Notes under the pieces: model-generated
Seen by the model: the letters and a program-made list of their open reading frames with translations, nothing else
Database searches by the model: none
What the model was told of the DNA's origin: nothing
Made by a program: the position numbers and the translations under genes
Shown here: in pieces, positions 1-11,629 of the stretch
How the letters are laid out: the number at the start of each line of letters is the position of its first letter
Position numbering within the stretch: position 1 is the first letter of the stretch
NCBI GenBank assembly: GCA_949128115.1
Contig: OX421964.1
Coordinates: 30,310,177-30,374,176 of the forward strand
From: Anaspis maculata
Lineage: Eukaryota > Arthropoda > Insecta > Coleoptera > Scraptiidae
Direction: 5' to 3'
DNA: 64,000 bases

Positions 1-520
1 GACGTCCAAAAAATGCTTGACAACTCATTTTGGTGATGTTTCTTTGAACGTTACACAGACGCTCAGTGATGCGTTATATCCATATTTGATTGAACTTGAG
101 TAATGTGAAGTGAATGGCTGACAGGAAAGTATGAATAAGCGACATTAGACAGTTCAATCAGTGTGATAGTTTACACGTTGAACTCCACATTTATACACCG
201 GCGTGTCTGAACTGTTTGATTTTGCGTTTTGAAGACGTTTCATCTGATGCCTCAGAAACGCTGAAGGTTCAACGTTTGACAAGTGTTTTTTAAACATAAT
301 GGATTTAACGTTTTGAAAACGTTGAAATTGACGTGTCTTAATTGAATTACTAGTCGTTTTTGTATCCTTTTGATCAGCTTTCAACGAAATGTTTCAAAAA
401 CCGTTCAATACCTGTTTGACAGAACGTTTCAACGCGCAAGATGCCGTTTATTCAACGTTATTGTTCAAATATTTCCGAAGTTCGATTTCTTGCCTGTTCC
501 AAACGTTTTATTAACGATGC
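1..520. repeat. Degenerate AACGTTT-rich region
   Basis: Short motifs such as CAACGTTTGACA, AACGTTTTGAAAACGTT and TTCAACG recur on both strands throughout this stretch. Spacing is irregular, so this is a degenerate simple repeat or an old foldback core rather than a clean tandem array. The short open frames here are a by-product of the repeats. Confidence 0.4.
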
Positions 521-599
521 GTTGTACTCACCGAGACGACCTTGGGGTTTTATTAAACACTCAATCGCGTTGAATTCCAATGCTGAATCAAGAACCATT

Positions 600-2040
600 C
601 ACTTTCTTATCAAGATATTTAAAACAATGCTAATTTCCCTGGGAAATTTCGAAGAGGAAAAAATGCGCAGCGGTGTTCTCCCTCCGGCGGCGGCGGCTAA
701 TGCTCATGAACCTGAAAATTGAATGGGACAAGGTGGGATTTACACGCCGTAATTCGCGGTAAAAATATTTTGTTTTAAGTAGGATGTAAACAATGAACAC
801 ACTTTAAAAAATTGCCCCGCAGGGAAATTAAGGACGAACGCTGGTGGTGGTGATGGCGGCTGAAAAAAAGCGTACCTACCAGCACAGCAGAGATTTACGA
901 TTCCATTTTGCATAAATATTATAGGCGCGGTCATAAACCCGGGCATGCCGAAGGTTCTTCCCCTTTTTCGTGAATTATATGTGGGTAATCATGACCGCCA
1001 ACCATGGAATAATGAAGTGGTGTGGGGATGATAAACTGCCATTTGTTCCCTGAGACCAGAGGCAGCGTGATATCCGCTCGTTTTCTTATATTGACGGATC
1101 TTTTGCGTGCGACAATCCCTTTTTTTTTGCATTCTCAAAATTGTCAGCACCACCATCACCACCACAAACGTTTTTATTTGGAACACATCAGATTTATCGC
1201 TTCCGTGATAGATTCTGCGTCATTTCCGTAATTGTGCGAACTTTTAAATTGCCTTTCCTCTGGAGCTCGCGCGCGCGGCTCTCGTGCCGAAACTTTTCTT
1301 TTTTCGGAGCGCGAGAGAGTGTTGGCTGGAACTCTGATGTCTGACAGCTCGCCTTCTGTCCGGCATTGTATTTAACAAAGCGAGATAAAGTAAAGGAGGG
1401 GTTGGTTTGGTTCGGTTGAAACGGTTTCAGAAATGAAGTTAATGATCCTGCTAACACTTTGAGATGCTTCTCTTGTCACTCACACTCCGCCACCCTCGTC
1501 CACATCACGCCCTCCAAATAAATGATACCGACAGCAAAGCTTCCAAGACGTGTGTCCGTCCGTCTGGCCGCTGCTTTGGTGTGCGTATGTGTGTGGCGTT
1601 TTTCTCACACACATCTGTGCCTCCCGCCACCATCAAACAGTCCACCAAAAGAAAGTTGAGTTCGTTATCTCTTGGGAGCAGCTATTGAATCTAGAGTTTG
1701 CCTTTCGAGGTCACCGGTTGGCTTCAAAGAAAGCCTTGACATTGGAGGTGCAGGCCAAGGCTGCTTTGTTACTTCCTCATTTACTTATTCGCCGCCTCAA
1801 TTTTGTGTAGCTTCAGGAAGTCATCCTGATCCAAAGTGAGTTTTACACTATGCGATTTTGCTTTCGCGACTTTGATCTTCAAGTAGTGAGGGATATACAC
1901 TGAGTTTGACCAGGAAATAAAATTGATGACTACTTACATAACGCTGTTCAAAATCTTGAAGGGAGTCGACTCCGGTTGTGGGGTTCTAGCAGACGTCATG
2001 TAGGTAATATACGGTATAAAAGGGCTGTAAACTCCAACCA
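600..2040. other. No gene recognised
   Basis: I see no protein similarity, splice-site pair or long open frame. Small trinucleotide runs occur, such as CACCAC/CACCAT near 1145-1170 and TGGTGGTGGTGATGG near 841-856. Confidence 0.4.
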
Positions 2041-2044
2041 ACTC

Positions 2045-2700
2045 CGACAAATTTGTGTCGCTTTTTTGTGAAAAATACAAAATATTGGGTCTCTCACCCT
2101 CACTTGATCCCTCACTGAGGATAGCCTGAAACCGAAAGTGTCCGAATTTTTTATGATAATGATTCAGTGGGAGGTGCTCTCCAATGTTTAGTTGTCAAAA
2201 ATTGCATAGTTGCGTTCAAATTCCAGACAGAAAGAAGTTCATACAGTAAAAAAAGACATAAATTACACTCGAGAAAAAACTAGTCCAGGGCTAGACTGAA
2301 AGCTGTCTGGAGACCTTGCTTTTTATAACATGAATGTGCAATTGGTACACTGTTAGAGCCTCAAGTTAGTAATGTTTCAAGCCTTTCACACACGCTTGAA
2401 AGTCTTACAGAACCTGTGTATTGCGGGAAGCCTATCTAAAAGGGACATTTCCGGGATTTCTCGGTTGCATTGAAAGTTGTGTCTTTTTTCACTGCATGAA
2501 CTTCTTTGTCGCTCTCTGTCTGGAATCTGAAAGCAACCATGCAGATTTTGACAACTACACACTGAAGAGCAGTACTCAGTGAACCATTAGCATAAAAATT
2601 TTGGAGACTTTCGGTTTCAGGATTTCCTCGACGAGGGATCAAATAAGGGTGAAAGATCCAGTATTTTGCCATTTCCATAAAAAAATTGAGCACATTTTGT
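2045..2700. repeat. Foldback (inverted-repeat) element, about 0.65 kb
   Basis: About 2070-2290 is repeated in reverse complement at about 2450-2670. Matching landmarks include the stretch with TCACCCT..TTGATCCCTC and CCTGAAACCGAAAGTGTCC on the left and its mirror with GACTTTCGGTTTCAGG on the right. Another matched pair is CCAGACAG..AAGTTCATACAGT on the left against its mirror near 2490-2525. The arms have diverged visibly and surround a spacer of about 150 bp. No coding content is recognisable. A target duplication could not be resolved. Confidence 0.6.
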
Positions 2701-2934
2701 TCAAACAGCTTTTTAGAACAAACCTTTCAATTGATGATTGCAAAACTTGATAGGCTACCTCAAAGTACATCAAGGTTCATAATGCGTAACATATTTTATC
2801 ATTCCAAATGTTGCAAATGCCATCATGGGCACTAAAGGTTTGAAGAGCCAGAAAATACGTTAATGGCAATTCCTTCCTGCCGAAGAGGATTTTACGATGC
2901 AATAATAACATATAACTATCATTATGATAACCAA

Positions 2935-3510
2935 TCACTTTTTCAACGATGCCTTACAGGGCAGATTCAAGATGGTGCTCAAGAGGAAAAAAGTTGACAA
3001 ACGTCTGTCGAAACTGGCGTAATCCTTTTGTAATAAATTTGTCAAACACAAGTTACGTCCCATTATTATTGATCTCTGATCCTGCCATGAGTGCGTTTGT
3101 GTAAATCGGCGTGAATTTTGTGAATTGATGTACCCCGAAAAATGGAACCACACCTCTTCAGTAAAAAAAGTCAAGTTGAGCAGGTTGTCGTTCATCAAAT
3201 CATCCACAAACCAGTGCCAGTAACGAAGACATCTGGGGTGGTCTGTCGGCAATAGAGCTTGATATGACTGCATTCTGTATTTTAACGATTTCAATGGCCA
3301 AGTCCTCCTTGACAATCTTCTGGCATGTTTCCAAAGAGAGTCCAATTTCTTGAGAGAATGTGCAAGACACTTTTGAAACTTATCTGGTAGGTACTACTGC
3401 AAAATCTGGAGAGTGCTGCTGGAAATCTTCTGAACATAAACGCTGGCTACATCCCCAAACTTCATTTCTTCGCACACAAGTTCGAAAATACGTCTCGATG
3501 ATGTAGGTTT
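2935..3510 (-). pseudogene. Mariner/Tc1-like DDE transposase relic
   Basis: Reading the minus strand, a 136-codon open stretch (3345 to 2935, opening on a TTG codon) contains LLPTDHPRCLRYWHWFVDDL followed by NLTFFTEEVWFHFSGYINSQ. This pattern is typical of the catalytic core of an insect IS630/Tc1/mariner-type transposase family. The FFTDE-AWFHLSG block normally carries the first catalytic Asp, which here reads Glu. Upstream minus-strand sequence to about 3510 continues the similarity with in-frame stops. Downstream sequence after about 3080 loses the family pattern, so the second half of the DDE domain is missing. There is no plausible start codon. It is a dead fragment. Exact subfamily is inferred, not proven. 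Confidence 0.6.
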
Positions 3511-3824
3511 TGTGCCCTGCCGTGAAAACCATATTTAAATGTTCCAAAAACTGTGATTGGTTTGACAGATTACGATAACCAAAAAATTACAGACATAAAA
3601 TGAACGATGCTAGTTTCGACAGACGTTTTCAAAGTCATAGGCACCCTTGACCCATTTAATTTATGAACTCCCGGTATTATTTCTAACATTACTTTTTGTA
3701 GAAATACCAAGCATTGTGTCAATATCTCTAAGAATCACTTATTTATGGAAAAAAGAATGTTTTTGTTTTTTTTCTGTTTTTCCCCTAGATTTCAAAGACG
3801 GTTCAAGGTAATCAAAAACGGTTT

Positions 3825-4090
3825 GCTGTGACTTCATGAGCATGAAACAGTTAATGTATGTGGTGAATTACACGTCTCCACATGCTTCGGTTATTTAAAT
3901 ATAATTTTCCAACTTTTTCTTCTGTTTCACCCTGTATACGCTGCCGGCATGGATGGCGCTGATGGCTACCTTTCTGGATCGGAAGAGTATGATGCAAAGA
4001 ACATTTCCACCAAGTAGCATCTTCTCATCAAAAAATGCAAGGTTCGTTCCATTTTATGCAACTATCATCCGGACTAGAGGGAAGCAACGC
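3825..4090. repeat. Decayed single arm of the 1.4-kb foldback family
   Basis: TGACTTCATGAGCATGAAA, then ..CACCCTGTATACGCTGCCGGC (CACCCTGTATA at 3929-3938), matches in order the arm sequence seen at about 20365-20740 and 37950-38100. There, a GACTTCATGACCATGAAA block precedes CACCCTGTATATGCCGCCGGC. I do not see an opposing arm nearby, so this is a truncated or very old copy. Confidence 0.5.
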
Positions 4091-4094
4091 GACC

Positions 4095-4865
4095 GGCGTT
4101 TGAGCTTGGTTACTCCGGTTAAAAACATGGCGGATGACGTTACTTGCCAATTTTGAAAGTTGGTTTCGAGTTTTGTCATAACAAATCACGAAACGATCCC
4201 AAAAGACATCAAATAACTCTCAAATCTTCTGCATACCGTCCGTTTACATGGTTTGCCCTCGGAGCCAGGTACAGGCATACAGGAGGGTACCTGCAGAAGA
4301 AGAGGCAGCTACCTATATACTGGCGGCCCAGCAGCGTGTTCTGCATTCTGCAGCCAAAGTCAGACACACTTCACAAGCTTGCTCGGTCCAGGCCCTCGTT
4401 AAAAATGTCCATCTTGAACACCAGGTATGTCTTGGACTTGAATTTTAATGTAACCCCATGTCGCAAAATGATAAGGGTTTGAGCAACGTAAAGTAAAGGT
4501 AGGTAGGTAGCGAGGTGGGTAGTAAGAGAGCTTGAAGCTTTCAATGTGATTTCAAAACAGCCTCTCTTCTATGTACTCTTTACTATTTTTTGCTCTGCCT
4601 GCTTTACAAAAGCCTGGAAATTTCAAAATCAAATTTAAACGTTTGACAACTTCACACTGACGGAAGATTGACCAGAGCGTTTCGAAATAACCGGTAACCA
4701 TAAGGTACCGCTTTTTGGTTAGCGGTTCGAAGAGTTGTAAAACGGAACAGGCCCTAAACATTAACCCCTCTCTCAAAATTGAGAAATTTTAAAATAAAAT
4801 ATGTATAAGTAATATTGAGGAAACCAAAATAAAAAAAAATCAATTCTTCTATCTTCACGAGATAA
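4095..4865. other. No gene recognised
   Basis: No recognisable coding or structural signal except a short AGGTAGGTAGGTAG run near 4498-4512. The sequence becomes AT-rich toward 4860. Confidence 0.35.
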
Positions 4866-4869
4866 GGCA

Positions 4870-6555
4870 CTCTACTTGTTTACCAGGCGCGTCAAAGTTG
4901 CCTTGCCAAGTCAAACTGCAGCTACCCGCACGACATTGTCATCACCGGGGGAAATTCGTACCTCTCTTCCAAGCGGCCAACTAAGCGGAGACGACGGTTG
5001 ATGAAGAAAACCAAATCACCTTCTTGGATGTTCAGACGTGACCGTTGTCCATTTGGGGCGTTGAATCAAATAGTGCAACTTTGGTCAAAAGATATTTAAA
5101 ATTCCTCTAAGGTATAGTGCTGTTCTCCTACAACTCGCTTCAAAAGATGTTTGGCAGATTTGACTCCAGCCTCCCACAAACCACAGGAATTTGGGCCATA
5201 AGAAGGACTGAAATTCCATTTGACGTGACGTTGAGCCTAAGAGTCGATAATTTCAGGTGTGGACTGCTTCAAGAACGTATCCACCTCATCCAAATGACGA
5301 GCCGCACCTCGCAAATTGCGACTTTGGTTGGAGGGAAGTCAACGGCAAGAGAAAAATCGATCTAAAGCTGACAAACATGACTCCGAAGATAGATAATGAA
5401 CGAGTTCGAGAGGAATGGCTTTTGTTGCCATACAAACGAACAGAGCTACATAGCCTTTCAACAAATTTGAATTTCGACGGGAACCGTTGTTCAGCAAGAA
5501 GGGTTGTTTGATCAAACCGATACGACCAAAGATCAGCCATCAGAGGTTGAGAAGGTTCAGTTTGAAACCTGTAAGTAACCGCAAGCAGCGAAAAATATGT
5601 TTCCGGATCAAACTACGCAAGGAAGGTATCCAAAACTGGCGATGGATGAGCGAGGTGATGAGTCTTAGACCCCCATGCAAAGTAACACGATAAAAATGAT
5701 CGATCAACTGACTATCACGCGGAATCAGATACGGATGGCGAGAGAGACGAGAAAAAGGAGAATTTTTGAGACGACCCCCCAAGCATGACATAAACCTGGG
5801 CTGAGAGAAACGGAGACAAGTTTCGCAGCTTGATTTCCTAAGGTTGATCCCAGATGAGATATTCGATTTCTCCAGAAAAATGGCGCTCTTGAGTCAGCTT
5901 GATGGTCAAAAGTGCTTGCTGATAGTCATCGGGAGTGACGGAACCAAATTGTCGCTGAGCACGGACCACACGGCAATTCGAATGAAGCGTAGAATATACG
6001 CAAACACTCTTTGGACCTTTAAAAGCGAAGATTGATGAACGATCAGGTCCAATAAAGGTGAAGGAAGAGACTCACGAGCTACGAAAACATGGTGAGCCTC
6101 TGTTGACTCAGGAATAACCTCTGGCAGAACGATGGAAGGCGAAGGCCAATGAAAGTCATCCTGACATGAAAAAAGGACCATGCCACCACAGAGAAAAGAC
6201 TAACAGCTGAGAGGGGAGAAGGCTACGAGTGGCGCGGTCAGCAGGATTTAAATGAGTCGGAACGTAGCGCTAAGTAGCTGTCGGAGAATCAGCATGAATT
6301 TCCACTACACGATTAGATACGAAAGTCTTGAGAGAATGTGGTGGAGTACGAATCCAAGCCAGTGCAGCTGTGTTGGAGTCACTGAAGAAGACGATGTCTG
6401 AAACTTGGAAAGAAGTGTTGAGAAATTTCACCGACCTGATAAGACGAGTGAGAAGAACAGCGGCGTTCAACTCAAGTCGGGGAATCGTTGAAGTCTTTGA
6501 AGAAACAACTCGAGTTTTGGCCTTGATGAGATGACAAGTTATGTCATTACCAGAT
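4870..6555 (-). pseudogene. BEL/Pao LTR-retrotransposon pol relic (RNase H, integrase, C-terminus)
   Basis: On the minus strand the end of a BEL/Pao polyprotein can be followed with many frame changes. Near 6465-6440 is LNAAVLLTRLIRSVKF. Near 6390-6350 is VFFSDSNTAALAWI, the RNase H active-site region. Near 6190 is WWHGP. Near 5700-5590 is the integrase zinc-binding block with FYRVTLHGG and IRKHIFRC. Near 5450-5420 is an integrase core stretch containing FVCMATKAIPLELV in another frame. Near 5190-5100 is CGLWEAGVKSAKHLLKRVVG. Near 4950-4920 is the C-terminal PGDDNVVRVA. Domain order is that of BEL/Pao pol. The 5' part (gag, protease, most of the reverse transcriptase) is absent and no LTR was identified. 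Several stops and frameshifts show it is dead. It would have encoded the RNase H and integrase for genomic integration of an LTR element. Confidence 0.85.
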
Positions 6556-6790
6556 AGAATACCGGATAAAGGACAGCAGATGTTCCTTTAGTCGGAGCGT
6601 CAGCAAATCCATACTTCTATATTAATCTCATCATGTGCCAATGTGTCGAGTGCTTTTCTGATCCGGCTTGTTGTTTTCCAGCATCACCGCTTATCAGACG
6701 TGGCCCGCCTACAGCGAATCGACCAATATATAAGCATAATATAAGAGCATTGGACCTTCCTAAACCTTTCAACCGCCGGTCCATCTCAGA
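6440..6790 (-). repeat. Chimeric segment shared with 10,420-11,812
   Basis: In minus orientation this matches 10,420-11,812 on the plus strand once the 1,050-bp insertion there is removed. It runs from the CGGCGGTTTGAA stretch through AAGGTCCAATG..CTCTTATATT, the GTAGGCGGGCCACGTCTGAT block and into the BEL/Pao RNase H region. The junction between the non-BEL part and the BEL part (about 6605) is the same in both copies. They therefore descend from one already rearranged sequence. The uninterrupted GCTTATATATTGG here, read on the minus strand near 6725-6742, is the empty target site for the insertion at 10,470. Confidence 0.75.
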
Positions 6791-6799
6791 CCCGTTATA

Positions 6800-7793
6800 G
6801 TAGGAGTCTTGCGGTGATGACTTATATCCCCGTCGAAAAATCACAATTTTTGTTTTTTCAATGCTCACTTCAATACTATTCTATACTTTCACAGTAAGAA
6901 CTTAGGGTTGAAAGGTTCAACTGGTCAGCTCTAAAGGAGTTCAAAAGGATGACCCAGATCTTTTGAAAAGTCAATAATAAATAATGAAAAAAGACTGCGA
7001 CTGAGACAGTCCTTCTGCAGTACGCCCCTCATAACACCAATGCCCTCCGCATCACCCTTCTGTAAGTGTGAGTAAATTCTTTCTTTGTCTTACAAGTTTT
7101 TGATGGTTTCTATCAGTTTAGCGCGCTGACACCCACCTCAAACAGTTTCTTCTACAAAAAGCCATGGTCGACGAGTGGAATGCTCATCGGATATCCACGA
7201 AGAGCTCGTATATATTTCTGCCTGTCAAACGCAAGTGATTATTCAACAATGACTTCAGGACGAAGACGTTATCAGCAAACGAACGATTCTTCCGGAAGCC
7301 ATTCTGCCCTTCAGGCAGGATCCCAGCGCTCTCAGCATAAGTCATAATTCGCCCGTTTATTATCCGGGTGAAGGTCTTCGTCATGCAGTTCATAAGTGCA
7401 ATTCCGCGGTATAGTTTTGGATTTGCTTTGGGTCGCCCTTTTTATGTAAGTGAATCAGCCTTATAGGTACTGTCCCAACAGTTTGGAAAAGTTTCATCGT
7501 CCAAAACTTGATAAAAAATCCTACGAGGTAGTCGCACCAGTCCAGAGAGAGGGCCTTGAAAACTTCATTGTTGACGCTTCGGGTCCAGCTGTCTTTTTGT
7601 CGTTTGCCTGTGAGATTGCCTTGAGAAGTCCCCTCCTGGTTATTGGACCGTCAAGATATGGATGTTTTACGTTAAAAAACCTATGGGCTCCTCCTTGACC
7701 CTGGCGGACACGTAAAATGGATATGGAACTCCCCCGAAAGTACCATATACCCGTTTTTAAGTTGCAATTATTTTTAATTCGAAAATTCTTCAA
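6800..7793 (-). pseudogene. LINE reverse transcriptase relic
   Basis: Minus-strand frames contain, in order from high to low coordinate, PITRRGLLKAISQANDKKTA (near 7640-7580), IRLIHL..NYRGIALMNCMTKTF (near 7470-7370), ILPEGQNGFRKNRSFADNVF (about 7325-7265), FVDIR (7200), and a continuation with FEVGVSAKLIETIKNLYDK (about 7140-7080) and a degraded GVLQ..D block near 7020. A further KTKIVIFRRGYKS block lies near 6855-6815. This is the fingers/palm part of a non-LTR retrotransposon reverse transcriptase. The clade is uncertain; the YRGIALMN wording is compatible with RTE or CR1-like groups. Frame changes and stops show it is inactive. The catalytic YADD region is not recognisable here. It lies immediately 5' (on the same strand) of the BEL-containing chimera. 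Confidence 0.75.
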
Positions 7794-7959
7794 CTTACAT
7801 CATTAAAATAATAAAGAGACACAGAAGGCATTCAAAATGATGTATCACTTCACTTTATTTGAAACGAGAGCCCTTGTTCTCTTGAGAACTGAAATCATGC
7901 TAATTATGTGTCCCTCTCAGTTCTAAATCGACCTGTCTAGGGATTTTTTCTAGGAAGAA

Positions 7960-8012
7960 TTTTTGAAGGAAAAATCGGAGTTAGAGGCCCATTGAAATGG
8001 AAGCCCTGTATA
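7960..8012. repeat. One-sided TATACAGGG-type repeat end
   Basis: The stretch ends with GCCCTGTATA at 8003-8012. Read in reverse it begins TATACAGGGCTTCCATTTC, the same kind of terminus as the foldbacks elsewhere in this window. No opposite end was found upstream within 300 bp, so this is a partial copy. Confidence 0.35.
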
Positions 8013-8019
8013 AATCACC

Positions 8020-10310
8020 TACTATTTTCAAGTAGAAACTTTGAGCACCTACTTTTTGAAACTCTTCCATAGAATGCCTCTGTTGAATACGTAAGCAAAT
8101 TTTCTGGATACTGCCATACTTTCAACTGCCAATGAAGGACAAGTAAGAAATGTTCATTCAGATTGCAAGATTTACATCGGCCTAGGCTAGACTCATCAAA
8201 AACAGCGTAACAAGTTGACACATTTCCAAGAGAAGCCAGCTTCATTCCTAACATCCATTTATTTGAAACACACAATATATAATCCTCAAATGCTATAGTC
8301 TTTCTAATAACTAAATGATAATATTACATCAAATAAATATACATATAGGGTAGATGTTCCATATTGATGGAAAAAAATGTATTGGGTGACTCCTGGAGAT
8401 CATTTTAAGAATGGAAACAGATCCTACGAAGATCGATTGAACCTGGGAAATCCTGCATTTATGTAAAATATCCTGTAAAATATGCTCTGGGGTATTTTGA
8501 CGCTGTAGTGAACTTCCACAAGTATAAATTTTCAATTGAATCCATTTTGAACTTGCAAAAATATCTCTCCACTCGGGTAGTAGGTACACTACTACTCAGC
8601 TTTCGAAAATGTTGAGTAGGTAATCCTAATCCTTTGCAAGCTTTTTGTTAATTCAAACGAAAATAATTGAAATTCGGCGGTATTATTCCCGCATCAGTGC
8701 AAAATCCGACGAAAGAAACCCCCCCAGCCATCCCTCCTTTGTCTTTCTTCTTCTGCTGTTTGTTGTCAACAACAGTAATTTTCGCGTTGATAATTAAACG
8801 TGCGCGCCGCCTATACACAATGCCGCTCCGAAGACGTCGCATAAAAAAACCATCGGAATTGACAAATTAGAACAGGGCCGACGCAGCGTGACGTCACAAT
8901 CCAATTAAAATGTAATCTGCATAATAATAAAAGCGCTATTGCCCTTTCTCTTCCGCGTGCTTTAATTTATTATTCCTTCTTCTTTGCATCCGCACGCTTT
9001 CCGTCACCCTTTCACCCTGGGTCTTGTGCTGATGTTCTGCTGCTCTCCTACACCACCTCTGCCCGTTCTTGCATCACCTTACCCATACCCTCCGCCCATT
9101 ACAAGCACCCTTGCTCTCTGCATTTGACGTGCGACTGTATTATTCTCCTGGATTATTTTGGGAAATATGACGAGTGTCGTAAAGTACCAGTGAATGTAGC
9201 TATGTACATTATTTGTTTGTTGTTCGACGGTTGATGTAATTTCAATTTCAATATATCACGTGTGGCTGCATTATTTGTATTTATTTTGCATTTGCCTGTT
9301 GGTAATCACAATCATACTATTGGTGATTGACGTATATACATTTTGAAATTTTGTTTTGAACTGTCCGGCGGAACGGCGTAGCTACAATAAAATACATATT
9401 TTGAATCATTAATGCTTGACTACTCACGTGCTTTCAACCTTTTATTCTACAAACGTGATAAAAAGCTTGATTCAGGATTGGAAAGCTAATCCAGGAATCC
9501 AGGATTGATAAGAGCTCTATGAAAGAAAAACGAATAGCTCAAATCTCTCTAGTAGTACAGTAAAATACAATACTTCGATCACTTAGAGGATCAGGAGAAT
9601 CAGGAATCTCCAGGATGTCAGTAACAGTAACTCAGTACTCAATCGGGCAGGCACTCCACTATAGCAATAATTACAGATATCTACCTACGCTTTCAAGTCA
9701 CCCCAAGACCTACAGCCTACAGATGAGTGTTGATAAAGGACCTGTGAATTAAATCATTAATATATCATCGAGGGGAGAGGAAGAGAAGCAGTGGAGAAAT
9801 GTAGGTCAGAGGATGCTCCTGACATCACATTTCACCAACAAAATGGACAAAACGTGAAGTTGATGGGCCCAAAGTGCGGACAATTACGAGGGCGATAACG
9901 GGAGCCAAGTCAGATATGGGGAAATGCCACCGCCTCGCACCACCAGTTTCTCCTCGTCCAGAAAACATGACAAAATGTAGATATGGGTTTCGCGCAGAGG
10001 CATTCAGCCATTTTAATTAAAGCCATATTCAGGCCGGCGTGTATAATGTGGTGGCGCGGGGGTGGTGGAGTGAACAGCGAATTTCTATGATATAGCCATT
10101 TTGCAACAATGGGAGTATTGTTACTTTGGTTCTAGTCTATAGTGTGTAGGTCGCCTCTTTCACAGTATTCACCTACTTAATAGCTATTTCTCGCAGCGCA
10201 TGGTTCTCGTTTGACATGAAAACTGTGGTGGAACGTAGACGATCTAGGTAGTGCCACCAAGCTTATAAACATAAACTGCGTAAAATAGACGAACTACAGC
10301 GAATTCTGGC
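8020..10310. other. Long stretch without recognisable gene
   Basis: Only short chance frames are seen; the two of 86 codons on the minus strand (8015-8275 and 8329-8589) resemble nothing I recognise. A pyrimidine-rich block lies at about 8950-9130. The rest is AT-rich DNA without clear tandem or inverted repeats. Confidence 0.35.
8889..8896. promoter_or_regulatory. CRE-like TGACGTCA palindrome with CCAAT next to it
   Basis: TGACGTCA is followed directly by CAATCCAATTA. A full CRE/ATF palindrome plus a CCAAT motif resembles a promoter module, but no transcript start or gene is visible, and an 8-bp site can occur by chance. A very similar arrangement, TGACGTCACAATC followed by an inverted CCAAT, occurs at 44,092. 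Confidence 0.25.
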
Positions 10311-10469
10311 CGACTTGACAAAATATCACCCAAATATTGTCAGAGCGACACACGATACAGCGATAGCAGTGCGTCAGAGACTCAGGGCCCATGAAAGCTT
10401 GGTGGCACTGTACACCGGCGGTTTGAAGAATTGGAAAGGTCCAATGAATGCTCTTATATTGTGCTTATA

Positions 10470-11519
10470 CAGGGTGATCCTCGTTTTATGTCATTAAATT
10501 TAAGGATCAATAGAAAATGAGAAATGAAGGGGACTTTCTCCAGAAAACATATTTGAGAAATGCCTAATAACAGAGATACAGCCCTTCAAAGTTGGAAATA
10601 AATGATCGTTTTTTCCGCATAACTTTTGAACCGTTCAACCGATTTTATTCAAAATAGAACCAAAGGTTTACTGAAGTTATCCCCTGTCGAACAATCATAA
10701 CATGTTCCATAAAAAAGTTTTCATGGGCTTAGACATAAGGGGGTGACCCTACTTTTCCCCTCCTATTTTTCACACCCCTAATTATTTTTGGAAACTGTTA
10801 ATAATTTTGAATTCTACGTTCAATTTAGAAGAAAAAGTCACTCTTGCAAAATTTTGATTGGAGGCTTCGTTGAGGAGATAATCGAGTTTGAAACTTTGGA
10901 AAACATCCCGAAATCGCCACTTTCCAGAGCCCAAATTGTTTTTTTCCTGAAAATTTCGCGTGTTCTGGAAAAAATGGTGGTCTATCAACTTAGAAACCCT
11001 AGGAAACCTATTTCAGCTGAGAAATCATGAGTTTCTTTGAATTTTAATTTTTAGACCTTTGAAAGTGGCGATTTCAGGATGTTTCCCAAAGTGTCAAACC
11101 CAAATATCTCCTAAACGAAGCCTCTAATCAAAATTTTGCAACAGTGATTTTTTTTTCAAAATTGAACCTAGAATTCAAAATTATAAACTGTTTTCAAAAA
11201 TAACTAGAGGGTGAAAAATAGGGAGGGGGGGGGGGAAAGTAGGGTCGCCCCCTAATGTCTAAGCCCCTGAAACTTTCTTATGAAACATGTTATGATTGTT
11301 CAACAGGGGATAATTTCAGTGAACCTTTGGTTCTATTTATAATCAAATCGGTTGAACGCTTCAAAAGTTATGCGAAAAAACGATTATTTATTTCCAACTT
11401 TGAAGGGCTGTATCTTTGTTATTAGGCATTTCTCAAATATGTTTTCTGGAGAAAGTCCCCTTCATTTTTCATTCTCTATCGATCTTTAAATTGATTGACA
11501 TAAAAGTCGGACCACCCTG
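10470..11519. mobile_element. 1,050-bp palindromic foldback MITE with TA target duplication (CAGGGTG..CACCCTG)
   Basis: Left end CAGGGTGATCC at 10,470 mirrors right end CACCCTG at 11,513-11,519. The arms are long (roughly 10,470-10,930 and 11,060-11,519) and closely matched; GGGGACTTTCTCCAGAAAAC on the left pairs with GTTTTCTGGAGAAAGTCCCC on the right. TA flanks both sides (10,468-10,469 and 11,520-11,521). The related locus near 6725-6742 carries the unoccupied sequence with a single TA, which fixes the boundaries. There is no coding capacity; it must have been moved in trans by a TA-targeting (Tc1/mariner-type) transposase. Confidence 0.9.
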
Positions 11520-11629
11520 TATATTAGTCGATTCCCTGTAGGCGGGCCACGTCTGATGAGCGGCGATGCTGGAAAGCAACAAGCCGGATCAGAAGAGCAC
11601 TCGACACATTGGCACATAATGAGATCAAT

